This document shows, piece after piece, positions 35,894 through 48,758 of a DNA stretch of 50,828 bases. The notes below the pieces were generated by a model. The model was not told the origin of the DNA, did no database searches, and was given only the letters and a program-made list of their open reading frames with translations. The first letter of the stretch is position 1; each line of letters starts with the position of its first letter. This stretch comes from Dinochytrium kinnereticum (lineage: Eukaryota > Chytridiomycota > Chytridiomycetes > Chytridiales > Chytridiaceae): positions 1-50,828 of the forward strand of contig JADGJT010000149.1 of the NCBI GenBank assembly GCA_027604005.1, written 5' to 3'. The translations under genes and the position numbers were made by a program.

Positions 35894-36269
35894 TTGTTGA
35901 CTGACAATCTCTGCTTGAAATTGTCAGACGACAACATGCCCAACAAGTGAAGAACCGGGGAGAACTGAAATAAGAAACACTCTGGCACAAACTCGGAGGC
36001 TACATCCTCGTGTATTCGCATATGGCTAGCTGTATGGATGCGTAGTATTAAATTCTCTCTACTTCAGAGGCATGATTTTCCCTGAAAAGCATAGGGAATA
36101 TCTTACTTCTCAGGTAAGCGTGGCTCTTTAAATGCAACATAAATTCCATGAAAGTTTATTCCTCAGGCATTGTCTCTTCTGCGGAAGTCAGCAGGATTCA
36201 TGCGCTTCTGTCGCTTACTATTAGACTGGACGTTCACTTCCATCCGTCACACAGAAGTTGTCCAATACG
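35894..36269. promoter_or_regulatory. Divergent region, RhoGEF / GPI8
   Basis: This 376 nt lies between start codons, the widest divergent gap here. Short open frames are present, but no family is recognised and no TATA box is obvious. Confidence 0.45.
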
Positions 36270-37688
36270 ATGCGGTGGTCACTCATCTTCCTGTCCTTGT
36301 TTCTGGGCCATGTTGCGGCATCGTCTGCATTCGACTCAGCGGAAAAGATCTTCTGGGGCGACGAGCCCCTGGCCGAGAAGGAGAAGGCCATCGACGGATT
36401 CTTCTCAAAATCAGGACACACGAATAACTGGGCGGTTCTGGTATGTACTAAACCATTACTATATTGCCTGTTTAACTATGTTTTCTTTTAGGTCTGCTCA
36501 TCAAGATTTTGGTTCAACTATAGACATATTGCAAACACCTTATCGATTTACAGAACTGTAAAGAGACTCGGGATCCCGGATTCGAACATTGTCCTCATGC
36601 TTGCGGATGATGTCTCCTGCAATCCTAGAAATCATTTTGCTGCCACGGTATTCAACAATGCTGGAAGGATGCTTGACCTCTACGGGTCAAATATTGAGGT
36701 TGATTATCGAGGATACGAAGTGACTGTCGAGAACTTTATCAGGGTCTTGACTGGTTTGACGAGCCTTTATGCTGTACAAGCTGATGATAATTAGGCCGTC
36801 ATGAAGAATTTGTTCCTCGGTCAAAGCGTCTTATGACTGATGATAGAAGCAATATTTTGATTTATATGACTGGCCATGGAGGCGAAGAGTTCTTGAAATT
36901 TCAGGATGCCGAAGAAATAAGTAGTCACGACGTAGCAGATGCTATCGCCCAAATGTTTGAGAAGAAACGGTAAACTTATCCTCCATTCGATAACTTCTCA
37001 CCCGGTTTCAAAGATACCATGAAATATTCTTCATGATTGATACATGCCAGGCCGCCTCTATGTATAAGCAAATCTATTCCCCAAATGTGCTCGCTGCAGC
37101 ATCGAGCCAGACAGGAGAGAATTCATATTCGCATCATTTGGATGCTGAAGTTGGTGTCGCAGTCATTGATCGATTTACTCATTACAACCTCGAAATGCTG
37201 GAAAGGCTGGACAGGGGTGATCAATCAAGCTTGCAAGATCTCGTAAGTGTCACTGAAAAAGCAGCACGGACTTAACAAATTGAGTTTAACACCTATGACC
37301 CGGCCTACATTGCGTCGCATCCTGGCATTAGGGACGATTTGTTCTATCGAGGCATAGATAAGGTGACCATTTCTTCTCAATTGCATTTTAATCCCCTTTA
37401 ATCATTTCGCAGGCGCTCGTGACAGACTTCTTTGGCGGCGTTCAAAACGTCGAACTCACACTGTCAGGCTACCCATTAAACAGATCATCCAAGGTCTCCA
37501 TCTCGACTCCAAAACGGGATTTGGTTTGGGAACAGACCCAGACTTTTTCGAAGTCAAGCCGAAACATACCCGAATCCCGAAACAATCTCAAAATCGTTTC
37601 AAAGGTTGAGAGTCCAGTTCCATCATCCTTCCTGATCGGATCTGGCCTTCTCGCTGCCACCCTTATGGTGTTGTCCGTAATTCGATAA
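36270..37688 (+). CDS. GPI8: GPI-anchor transamidase catalytic subunit (PIG-K/Gpi8)
   Basis: This ER-membrane C13 cysteine protease transfers preassembled GPI onto proteins. Six exons (36270-36440, 36492-36753, 36795-36969, 37014-37242, 37285-37362, 37413-37688) give 1,191 nt, 396 aa. Residues 1-18 are a signal peptide ([18 protein letters not shown]). The catalytic histidine is in YMTGHGG and the catalytic cysteine in FFMIDTCQA, both in family context ([30 protein letters not shown]). A C-terminal transmembrane helix ([17 protein letters not shown]) anchors it. The stop is only 41 nt before the PSMA3 start. The DPBB protein at 26570-27319 is a plausible substrate. Confidence 0.95.
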
Positions 37689-37729
37689 TTAAACAATTAA
37701 AAATTATAAACGCCGCGTAACATTGAAAC

Positions 37730-38765
37730 ATGTCGTCTATTGGGACTGGGGTAAGCGAGAGATGATGAGTGAGAATACTCATTGACGCGAACTACTTAAG
37801 TATGACCTGTCAGCGTCAACTTACTCGCCGGATGGACGTATTTTTCAGGTTGAATACGCAACCAAAGCCGTCGACAACAGCGGGTACGAGTGCTATTTGT
37901 TTTTTGTTCGATATGGTGCTGATTCCACTGGACAGAACGGCTATTGGCATCCGGGCAAAGGATGGCGTAGTTTTGGCGGTGGAGAAGCTTGTTCAGTCAA
38001 AGTTACTGGTACCTGGGTCAAACAAGCGTATTGCGACGGCGGACTATCACATTGGAATTGTAAGGAAATGATGCTGGGATGCCTTTTTTGAATTCAATTA
38101 CCTTTTAGGCCACCGCTGGACTTCATGCGGATGGAAGGCATCTCATTAGTAGGATAAGAGATGAGTCCGAGCAATACAGGAACTTTTATAAGTCGCCCAT
38201 TCCTGGAAAGGTATCGTAGTAGGATTTTATGGACCTCATTAGATTAGATTATTGCGGAAAGGGCTGCTCAATACGTTCAGGCTTACACTCTTTACTCGAG
38301 TGTAAGGCCTTTCGGCACAAGCTCCATTATCGCCACTGTTGATCGTCAGCAAGGACCCGGACTATACTTGATTGAGCCTTCTGGAGTCTACTATGTAAAA
38401 TGATTTCATGTTGGAATTAGTTCTGATGTGTTCATGCCTTCTAGGGATACTACGGATGCGCTGTCGGAAAGGGAAGGCAGCTGGCCAAGACTGAAATTGA
38501 GAAGCTTAAATTGACCGAGCTGTCCGTCAGAGATGCTGTAAAAGAAGCTGCCAGAATGTAAGGCTGCCGAACAGTAATCTCAACGCTAACATTCTTCAGA
38601 ATCTACGCCGTGCATGACGACTCAAAGGACAAGGATTTCGAGCTGGAGATTAGTTGGGTATGCGCGGAATCTGGAAATAAGCATGAGATGGTTCCCCGTG
38701 ATGTACTTGAAGAGGCAGAAGCGGCTGCCAAGGCAGCACTTAACTCAGAAATGGACGAGGACTAA
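37730..38765 (+). CDS. PSMA3: 20S proteasome subunit alpha-7 (PSMA3/Pre10)
   Basis: This is a structural, non-catalytic outer-ring subunit of the 20S core. The first exon is 21 nt (MSSIGTG, 37730-37750), the second 37801-37883 and the third starts at 37938. The start [27 protein letters not shown] (in two parts: [27 protein letters not shown]) is the alpha-type N-terminal signature. [32 protein letters not shown] and the acidic tail ending EMDED identify alpha-7. About 245 aa. A possible AATAAA is at 38791. Confidence 0.95.
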
Positions 38766-38790
38766 TCTCCCTTGTATGTTATAGCTGGAG

Positions 38791-38796
38791 AATAAA
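38791..38796 (+). terminator. Candidate poly(A) signal AATAAA after PSMA3
   Basis: It lies 25 nt after the PSMA3 stop in the 153-nt convergent gap before the SRP54 stop. Confidence 0.4.
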
Positions 38797-38918
38797 CATG
38801 AGACATAACGTGAAGTGCTATTTTAGCTTAAAGTTCATGTGGGATTGAATGTGGTCTGGCGATACGTCTATTTGAATGCCATAATAATTGCGGGTGATCG
38901 ATGGCTTTCTGTTCGTGA

Positions 38919-40685
<1,767 letters not shown>

Positions 40686-40732
40686 TTCTGCTCTTCAGAG
40701 ACTTTGTGGTGGTGCAAAAATACAAGTCTGAA
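40686..40732. promoter_or_regulatory. 47-nt divergent region, SRP54 / EMC8
   Basis: This is the shortest non-overlapping start-to-start gap in the window. Core promoters of the two genes must overlap or lie within transcribed sequence. No TATA box is seen. Confidence 0.55.
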
Positions 40733-41607
40733 ATGGGGATTACTATTCACACAACGAAGACAGCATACCTTAAGCTCGTCCTTCATGCGGCAAAGTACTC
40801 GACAACAGCCGTGTCGGGGCTACTGCTCGGTTCAAAGTTAGGAGAGAAGCTGGAAGTGGTCGATGCCATTCCTTTGTTCCACACGAGTTCACCGTTGTCT
40901 CCTTTGGCTGAAATATCGTTGCATCAGGTTTTGTTTCCAGCCATGCTTGTTAGTGATCTAATTATTTGTTAAGGCGGAAATCTATGCGGAGCAATGCGGT
41001 AGCCGGATCGTTGGGATGTATTTTGCGAATGAGACTGCTGTCGATCAATCCATTAACCCTTTCGTGGGAAAGATGGCAGCTAAGATAGATGCTCTTCTTG
41101 GAGATGGATCCGTTTTGTTTATGGTATTTTTCATGGCTAGGTTGTATCCTTCTCATGCTTTTTGTATAAGATTGACAATGCGAAACTTTCATCGTCGAAT
41201 ATTGCAGTAAAGGTAACTTGCAACATGCTTGTGATAGTTCTAATATTACTTTATAGGCTTACAACTTCGTTTCCGGAAACTGGAAGGCGTTACATCCAAA
41301 TGCGTATGTATTCATTCAGTATCATTTCATTATTACATTTCTGTCTTTATTTTCTAGGTTTTTCATTTGTCTTTTCTTTCGCTTTTTTATTTCTTCTTCA
41401 TCGCAGTATCCCTCAAATTAAATGTTTATTTGACCTTTAATATGTTGCCAACAGGCTGACAACCGACGAAGGAGACAACATGACTGTTCTCAAAAAACTC
41501 ATTACCGACCGCACATACACTGACCTTGTCGACTTCGAAAACCACCTTGATGATATCGAAATGGACTGGCTAAAGAATTCGAAATTCACGCTAAAATTAA
41601 AAGTCTA
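40733..41607 (+). CDS. EMC8: ER membrane protein complex subunit 8/9
   Basis: This cytosolic JAMM-fold (catalytically inactive) subunit of the EMC insertase helps tail-anchored and multipass proteins enter the ER membrane. The first exon is 40733-40927 (MGITIHTTKTAYLKLVLHAAKYS, read in parts; VSGLLLGSKL; VVDAIPLFHTSSPLSPLAE). The second, from 40974, has EIYAEQCGSRIVGMYFANETA. Small exons follow for DNAKLSS, YNFVSGNWK and the C-terminal TDRTYTDLVDFENHLDDI. The family's HxHP metal-binding motif is absent, as expected. Seven or so exons. Confidence 0.9.
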
Positions 41608-41851
41608 AACACCATAATCAAGGGGCCGCCCGGCCATTAGAGAGAATGGCGTCAAGTATAACAAACCCTTTTTACGGTTTATTTCACCTCACCTTCGGGG
41701 AAGATTAAAGTCATTTTGACGGCTATCCTTTACCTCAAACTAATAAATCGAACGTCTTATAAAGTGCCTCTGGCGTTTCAACATTATCTGTAGTTGTAAA
41801 TAATACATCCGGACAAGTCACACGAACTTGATCCTCAGTTCTGGACCCAAG
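41608..41851. other. Intergenic between EMC8 stop and LIG1 start
   Basis: This 244 nt is AT-rich with no coding potential seen. It is presumed to hold the EMC8 3' UTR and the LIG1 promoter. Confidence 0.45.
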
Positions 41852-44800
41852 ATGAGCAAGCGACAGACTACACTATTGTACCTAAGACACAATCGTGTTG
41901 ATACTAACCTTTATCAGCAAGTTCTTGAACCAAAATGGTCCAAAATCTAGTAGTTCAAATTCATCGAGTAAGAATATTACGCTTCAATGAAGCTCATTTC
42001 GTAGCCATGCATATCGATAGTTCGCCAAAAAAACCTACCTCAGAGCACGCAGATACTGATGCAACTGAGAAAAGTAGTCCGCTAAAACGAAAAATTGTGG
42101 ATGAAGTGGGAATGGATCACTCTTTTTATGTACTCACTTTATATAGAGCCCAGAAACGGAAAATGGAGCCGAGGTAGACGAGCGGGCCGATAAGGTACCT
42201 GAGCTCGCTTTGACGTGAATTTTTAATAGTGTGTTAAGCTCTCGTCCGCTCCAGCGGAACGAAGGCATCCTTTTTTCGGCTCCAAAAAACTCAAGAGTAA
42301 CAGTAAGCAGCATTCCGCATTAACGCTTAATCACACTTAGAAGAAGAGAATGAAGCCGAATCTTCAATGGATGTTAATCCCGAAAACAATTCCTCTCAAA
42401 CTTCAAATTCTGATGAGAAAGCTGCTGAGACATCCGGAAAGGAGGCAGAGAAATCTGCGTTATCGCTAAGGTGGCACCTCTTATTTTTTTTGAGGACTGA
42501 CAGATCAACCCAGCTCTTCTGACTCAATCGATGGACTAACATGGAAAGCTGGGGAAAGGTAAGGCTAATATATAATATTTTAAGTTAATAGAAAAAGTGT
42601 TCCCTATGGCGCTCTTTGTAGAATGTTCGACCTTGTAGATTCGACTAAAAAAAGGCATGCTGTAATCCCTAAGATATTTTCCCTAACGGTTGGATAGGAT
42701 TGAAATAGCAGAAAAACTTACGAAATTCTTTCGAGAAGTTATTAGTAAATCTGAGGAGAGTCTTTTGCAATGCGTCTATCTGTGCATCAACAAGGTATGA
42801 AATTTTACTCTCAAACGGTGGTTCCTGATATCTGACTACGTATCAAAAAGGTGTGCCCTGATTACAAGGGAAAGGAGCTTGGATTGGGCGAGAGCATTTT
42901 AATGAAAGCTGTCGCTGAAGCTACTGGTCGCGACGTGTCTAAAATCAAGGCAGAGGTGGCGAACGTCGGAGATCTGGGCTCGGTTGCATTGGTTGGTTGC
43001 CCTATATCTTTAAGCGTATTGAGGGTTTGCTAATATTTCCGTTTAGCTAAGCAAGAAGAAGCAAATGACTTTTGGAAGGGCTCAGAAACTTACCGTTAAT
43101 AAAGTCTTTCAGACATTGAAAGAGATTACAGAGATTTCAGGATCTGCTGTAAGTGATATTCAACCATATGCATTTATTTGACTCATCGTAGTCTCAAGCA
43201 AAGAAAATTGGGAAAATTAAGTCTCTGCTTGTCAGCTGTCAAGGAAGCGAGACGAAGTATCTAATAAGGTGAAGATAGTTATTATGCTTCTGATTGAGTA
43301 ATTTCAGATCTTTGGAAGGAAAGCTACGCATTGGGCTGGCTGAAAAGACAATGCTTATTTCACTTGGACACGCTTTTGCTCAAAGAGAGGATGGTATTAA
43401 AAGTGAAAATCACAGTCGTGCTAAAGCCTACTTCAAAGACTTCAAAAGTCTTTCTAGGGAGAAACAGGAACAAAGAATGTTGAGAGGCGTTGGCATCATA
43501 AAGCAAGCTTTTTGGTATATAATTCTTTGAAACCGCTCTCTAACTGCCTTTCAGTCAGCTACCTGACTATGATATTATGGTCTCGACATTATTGAAGGAA
43601 GGGTTAGATGGCGTCGAGAAGCACTGCAGGCTTACCACGGGTCGGTGTGGCATTTTAGTTGTGCTCTAATGAATTCAGGAATTCCCTTGAAGCCTATGCT
43701 TGCCCATCCGACAAGAAGTATCTCCGAGGTACTTAACAGATTCGAAAACACGTCCTTTGCTTGCGAGTACAAATATGATGGCGAGCGTGCACAGGTCCGT
43801 ATGTGATTACCACAGTGGACGTTTATTTTTTAATTACTCTCTAATATGATTTTCTTTTAGATTCATAAGTGTGAGGACGGAACGATTATTATTTATAGTC
43901 GAAATCTGGAAAACCTCTCAGAAAAGTATCCCGATCTGCTGATGAACATTCCAAAAGTATACCTATCACACATTAATAGGACTAATACGAATAGGTTTTG
44001 AAAGAGAACACGAAAACTTTTGTTCTTGATTGTGAAGCCGTCGCTTGGGATAGGGTAAAGAAGTGTATTCTGCCATTTCAGGTGCTCAGCACGAGAAAAC
44101 GAAAGGTAATACTCCTTTTTGAGAGCCGACGTTAATAGAATGAAGGACGTTGCTGCCGAGGACATCACGGTCAATGTTTGCTTATTCGCATTTGATTTGC
44201 TATATTACAATGGAGAGGTGAGCCGTGGACACGCCAAAGCATTGCTCTAAGACGATAGCCACTTGTTACCAAAAGCCTTAGGGAGCGGAGAATGCTTCTA
44301 AAGAGCGGCTTCATCCCTACTCCCGGGATATTCGAGTTTGCTAAATCGGTTGAAGCTAATAACGTTGAGGAGATCCAGTCCTTCTTAGACGAATCGATTG
44401 TTGGGAACTGCGAGGGCCTTATGGTGAAAGCATTAGATGCTGATTCTTCCTATGAGCCCAGCGTGCGCTCACGCAACTGGCTAAAGGTTTGTAATGTGAA
44501 AGCGACGTGCCTAACTGCTTTCAAAGGTTAAGAAGGATTACTTAGAGGGGGTTGGGGACTCGCTGGACTTAGTAATTATTGGGGCTTACTCGGGCCGTGG
44601 AAAGCGAACAGGATGGTACGGTAGCTACCTGCTTGCTTGCTATGATGAGGACTCGGAAACGTACCAGAGTATCTGCAAGGTGAAGTCCGTTTACATATTA
44701 TTAGGCTTACATTTTTAGATGAGCACGGGCTTCACCGAAGAGAATTTAAAGGAGCATTCGGAATTTTTGGCACAGCACGTAATCGAGACCCCACCGTCCT

Positions 44801-45166
44801 ACTACAAAGTTAGCGATACCCCGAATATTAGGCCAGATGTATGGTTTTCTCCTGTGCGGGTGAGTTTGAGTGACCTCCCTCTTCCTTTCCCACAACTCGC
44901 TCATTTATTTCTTACTCTTTCTTTTTCTTCTTTTCTTCAAGGTTGTGGAGGTCAAAGCTGCAGATCTTTCGATCTCTCCTGTTCACTTTGCTGGAGCAGG
45001 ACTTGTTGATCCAAACAAGGGCATCAGTCTCCGATTCCCCCGATTTATCAGGATACGGGAAGACAAAAATCCCGAGCAGGCAACGTCGGCAGAGCAAGTG
45101 GCGTCCATGTATAGAGCCCAGAAGCTCAACACGTCCGCGGATCATGTTGAAGATGATGACTGGTGA
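41852..45166 (+). CDS. LIG1: ATP-dependent DNA ligase I (Cdc9)
   Basis: LIG1 seals Okazaki fragments in the nucleus. The start at 41852, with a 40-nt intron (41878-41917), encodes a PIP box QTTLFKFL, so it should bind PCNA as LIG1/Cdc9 do. Two basic patches (LKRK, KRKMEP) fit nuclear localisation. The DNA-binding domain ([22 protein letters not shown] read in parts, FGRAQKLTV) is followed by the nucleotidyltransferase core. Adenylated lysine lies in [13 protein letters not shown] (about 43765-43863, split by an intron). Also seen are [33 protein letters not shown], and in the OB fold [20 protein letters not shown] and [15 protein letters not shown]. The protein ends DDDW. The N-terminal region is shorter than in vertebrates. 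Confidence 0.95.
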
Positions 45167-45197
45167 ATTGAATATAACATCCAAAAAGAGAATTGTC

Positions 45198-45757
45198 ATG
45201 AATGAGGCCACTGAAGAAACACACATCCTTGAGGATCTCCTGAACATTCGGAAAGGGAGGCCGGATGACTCGGATGAGGAGATCTCTGACGATGAACCAA
45301 AGCCGGTGCGAGCGACTTTCAAGGTGCCTGAACGCCTGGAGCGTGAGTTTTTTTGGAATGGCACAGTTGCTCATGACCACAAAGTCCTCGAGAGAGTGGC
45401 CAACTTTCTCCCCAAATTGAAGCAGGCCAACGAGGAGCTGAACGTGAAGCTAGAAAAAGGATTCTTAAGCAAAGAGGACATTGACATTGAAGGAGTCAAG
45501 GATGGTGAATCGCATGTGGAAATGGTACTAATACTTAGCATGAGCTCTCTAACTTTTTATGCTAGAACCTTGGCCTTGGTGTCCTCGACGTCGAACTGAA
45601 TGTAGACGACGCCGTAAAGCGAAAGAACCCAACCATTCGCTACAAGAATGTTGATCTAGAGGACGATATTGAGATAAGAGAGCTTCGAACATCGGACGAG
45701 ACGGGGAAAAATCCACCAGTGATTGAGGAGATTGCTCCTAAAACAAATACGAAATAA
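45198..45757 (+). CDS. NOPCHAP1: NOPCHAP1-like (DUF4598) protein
   Basis: Two exons (45198-45524, 45566-45757) give 172 aa. Acidic N and C regions flank a conserved core, VLERVANFLPKLKQANEEL and DIEGVKDGESHVEMNLGLGVLD. This resembles human NOPCHAP1 (LDQVQTFLPQMARANEKL...NIENI...VIQMD) and fungal DUF4598 proteins with an LGLGVL motif. NOPCHAP1 links the R2TP co-chaperone to box C/D snoRNP assembly. PDRG1, also of the R2TP/prefoldin-like system, is in the same window, though 21 kb away. The assignment is from memory of the family pattern and is moderately confident. Confidence 0.65.
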
Positions 45758-45823
45758 CAACTTTTAATCTTATAAAAAGATCGTCAACTTGCTTTCCAGC
45801 CTGTTGACAAACGGCAAGTTGAA

Positions 45824-47778
45824 ATGCAGAATGGCTGCGGGGCGGGTGCCCATCCCCTGGCCAGGGTCCCGGAAAACAGACATGAGAATGAGGATAACCC
45901 CATGCTGGTGTATCGCATGGCAGACACAGGGCCGTGCCTATTGAAAGAGGTTTTTGAGGCAGAAGGTAATTTCCGGCCACCATCTCTTCATTAACCTAAG
46001 TCTGGATAGGATGGATTCCGTTTGTTGAGGGTGAGAGCAAGTACTGGAACTTGTGGTGGAAAGGTGTCACTTGGTCATTGGAATATGACAACTCTGACCT
46101 TGTCAAGGATCTCGATATCGAGCTTCTGACTATGAGAGTTGCAAGCCATGGCAGCGACTGAACCACTTCCCAAAGACTGCTACTATCACTCGGAAGGTAA
46201 TATCAGCTATAGCTTTTTAAAAACTTCTCTTACTAAACACAATGCAGGACTCGCTGTTTCGCACTTTAAAGACCATGAAGGGAATCTATGGCCGTGCTTA
46301 CGATTTCTTCCCACAGACCTTTTCGCTACCAAACGACTATGTTAAGTTCGTTCGAGTATATGCCAATGAGGAGGAGCAAGGAAGCAAAGTATTAAAGCAC
46401 CCATGAGGGTTTCTTGACCTGATCTTTCTTTAGTCTATGTGGATCTGCAAACCTGCAGATTTGAGCAGGGGAAGAAAGATATTCGTCTTCAAAAATCTTG
46501 AAAACCTTACATATGACTGCAAGTGGGCTCATAGAGGTTGTTATGAAACTAATCGTGCCGGTAGCGCCATTCTTCAGAGATATATACCAAATCCGTTGCT
46601 CATCTCTGGCTATAAGTTTGATCTTCGATGGTGAGAGATATTCGTGGAAAGTAATTAAGGACATGCTAAATTAGCTTAGCTATGTTGTTGTACATTCGTA
46701 CAATCCTCTGTGTATATATCTTTACGATGAGGGGCTGACTCGCTTTGCCACGGTACTAATGCAATAAGGATTGGCGAACACTGAAATCATATAGAGCATA
46801 TATGATGTTTCTACATTAGAAAACAAATTCTCCCACCTGACCAACACGTCTATAAATAAGTTTAGCCCTACTTTAAACGAGCCCAAAAGCGGTGTCGGTC
46901 TGGGATGTAAATGGGATTTGCTTCGTTTGCGCGAATACTGCCAGGCAAACGATATCCCTTTCGCAAAGATCTGGGAACGGTAAGAGTCAAACATTATGTT
47001 CGATCTGATGGTGTAGAATGACGAGTATCATTATCTTGACATTGCTGCCTGTGGCTCTCGAGATGTCGGAGAATCCTAGAGGGTGTTTTGAACTCTATGG
47101 GTTTGGTAAGTAATAATCACTTAATCACTAGTAAATAGCCTCACATTTTCCAGACATTTTAATCGATGATCTGTTTAAGCCATGGCTTCTCGGTAATAAT
47201 TAAGTACTTGAAGTAATTCATAACCATGATCCAAAGAGGTGAACCTTAGCCCAGCTTTGTCCGTAGACAGCGATATCGACGTAGAGGTCAAAAAGGTGCG
47301 TTTACTCGCTTTATGGAATATATATTTACAAATATAGCCCTTGCTCCACGATGTTCTCAGCCTCCTTAACTTGGATACATCCGATGCCAAGGCGGCTCTA
47401 GACTACGTGGTATTTTTCCTAGAACAAGCTTAAAGATTGACGAAAGCAAAGGACTTCCTCGACCAACAAAAGCAGGATACCCGCTCTTCTAGGAGAAAAA
47501 GTGAGCTAAACTTAATTTGACATAGAGGAAGAATTATAACATTCAACATTACAATTAAAGGCACTCAAACCCCTCCAACGCAGGTCAAGTCCCACTTCAA
47601 AAATCCAGATAAGGTCGGGAAATTCCAAAAGGTTTTCCCATTCAACGATGTGACAGAAACGGTGTCATGCACGAAAAAGGTTGACAGTCTACCTTCACGT
47701 TCTCTTACTAAAAAAACCTCTGCACAGAATATCAAAAACATAATACAGGAGGTTCGAAAACAATACGGGAGTCCCTGA
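45824..47778 (+). CDS. TTLL2: Tubulin tyrosine ligase-like polyglutamylase, TTLL2-like
   Basis: TTLL enzymes add glutamate (or glycine) to tubulin tails, chiefly on axonemal and basal-body microtubules. The first exon from 45824 reads [24 protein letters not shown] (in parts), then [35 protein letters not shown] and [11 protein letters not shown] follow. ATP-grasp motifs are [43 protein letters not shown] and [27 protein letters not shown]. The QLNHxP and WNL(Y/W)W blocks resemble TTLL2 more than other TTLLs. Exons are short and about a dozen in number. The start at 45824 is the first ATG in frame, 66 nt after the upstream stop. Confidence 0.88.
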
Positions 47779-48758
47779 TGAAAGATATACGATGAAAATA
47801 AACTGAATCATAGGGAAAATCAATATATTTCAAGAAACATCATACAATTGTTCAAAGTAAAAGCAGATGACAAGAAGAGGGAGATAACAAAACACAAACC
47901 ATCAACCTCACCTACAAAACAATTCTCGAAGAAGATTGAGTCGGAACACACACACACACATATATATGTTTGCGAACTTGAATAGTGCTGATCGCAGAAT
48001 GCATCTCGAAAAAATGCCACGCTACAAGCTCTCCCACTATCAGTTCTGATATAAATGCTAAACTAAAGTTGTCGCATGATGCACTAGCTTCGGATTTTAC
48101 ATAATGAAAGCCAGACCTTGATAATTGCGAATCCATAAACTGGAGCCATTTAGCTACCCTTTCTCAATATGCCTTCTTAGTGCATCCTATCATTTTAGAA
48201 TCATTGTGAAATAACCAGTGGGTATTTCCGCTTCTACTCATTGGTGGTTGGGAAATCTTCATTCAACTAAGTTGGCTTTCTATGGCTTTTCTTTCTCTCA
48301 GAGTATGTATCTGACTTTATCGACTTATGTTTTCTTAATACTTCAGGCGAGATCATATCTACCACCAACTTTCCTTTTAGTGCTCATCATAATATAATCT
48401 GGCTCACAACTAACAACGCCGATAGTGGAGGATCAATGACGAATGTCTCCAATAAATTCGATAAACACTCATGCTGTACACACAAGAAATATGGCCAATA
48501 CTTCAAAATCTCAACTAATAAACATAGACTATAGCAAATATCTCAAGCCTCTCAAATTCTCAATGGGATCATACGGCCTCAACATATTCTCTTAATAATT
48601 CTCAACCTTAGAGGTAAAAGCAGCGGATAACAAAATCAGCGGCTACTTTACCCATAGAGGCACACAAGTCAAAAAGCAAAGGCTAATGTCCAAAGAAGAA
48701 GATTATTTTTGACAATCAAAAAACCCTGGCTTGCGAAATATCTAAACTATTTGCACAT
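47779..48758. other. AT-rich convergent gap without genes
   Basis: This 980 nt between the TTLL2 and TRA2 stops is the longest gene-free interval. It is AT-rich, with no open frame above about 75 codons and no recognisable domain on either strand. It includes a CA/TA microsatellite. It probably contains 3' UTRs; a small RNA gene is possible but I recognised none. Confidence 0.5.
47947..47967 (+). repeat. (CA)7(TA) microsatellite
   Basis: Seven CA units (47947-47960) run directly into three and a half TA units (47961-47967). Confidence 0.9.

Noticed and set aside
36148..36561. Overlapping plus-strand frames around the GPI8 start (36148, 36170)
   Set aside because: These are frameshifted relative to the signal-peptide-bearing GPI8 frame starting at 36270.
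47820..48136. Minus-strand frames of 66-74 codons in the AT-rich gap
   Set aside because: They are Cys/Ser/Phe-rich, cross the CA/TA microsatellite and resemble no family; likely chance.
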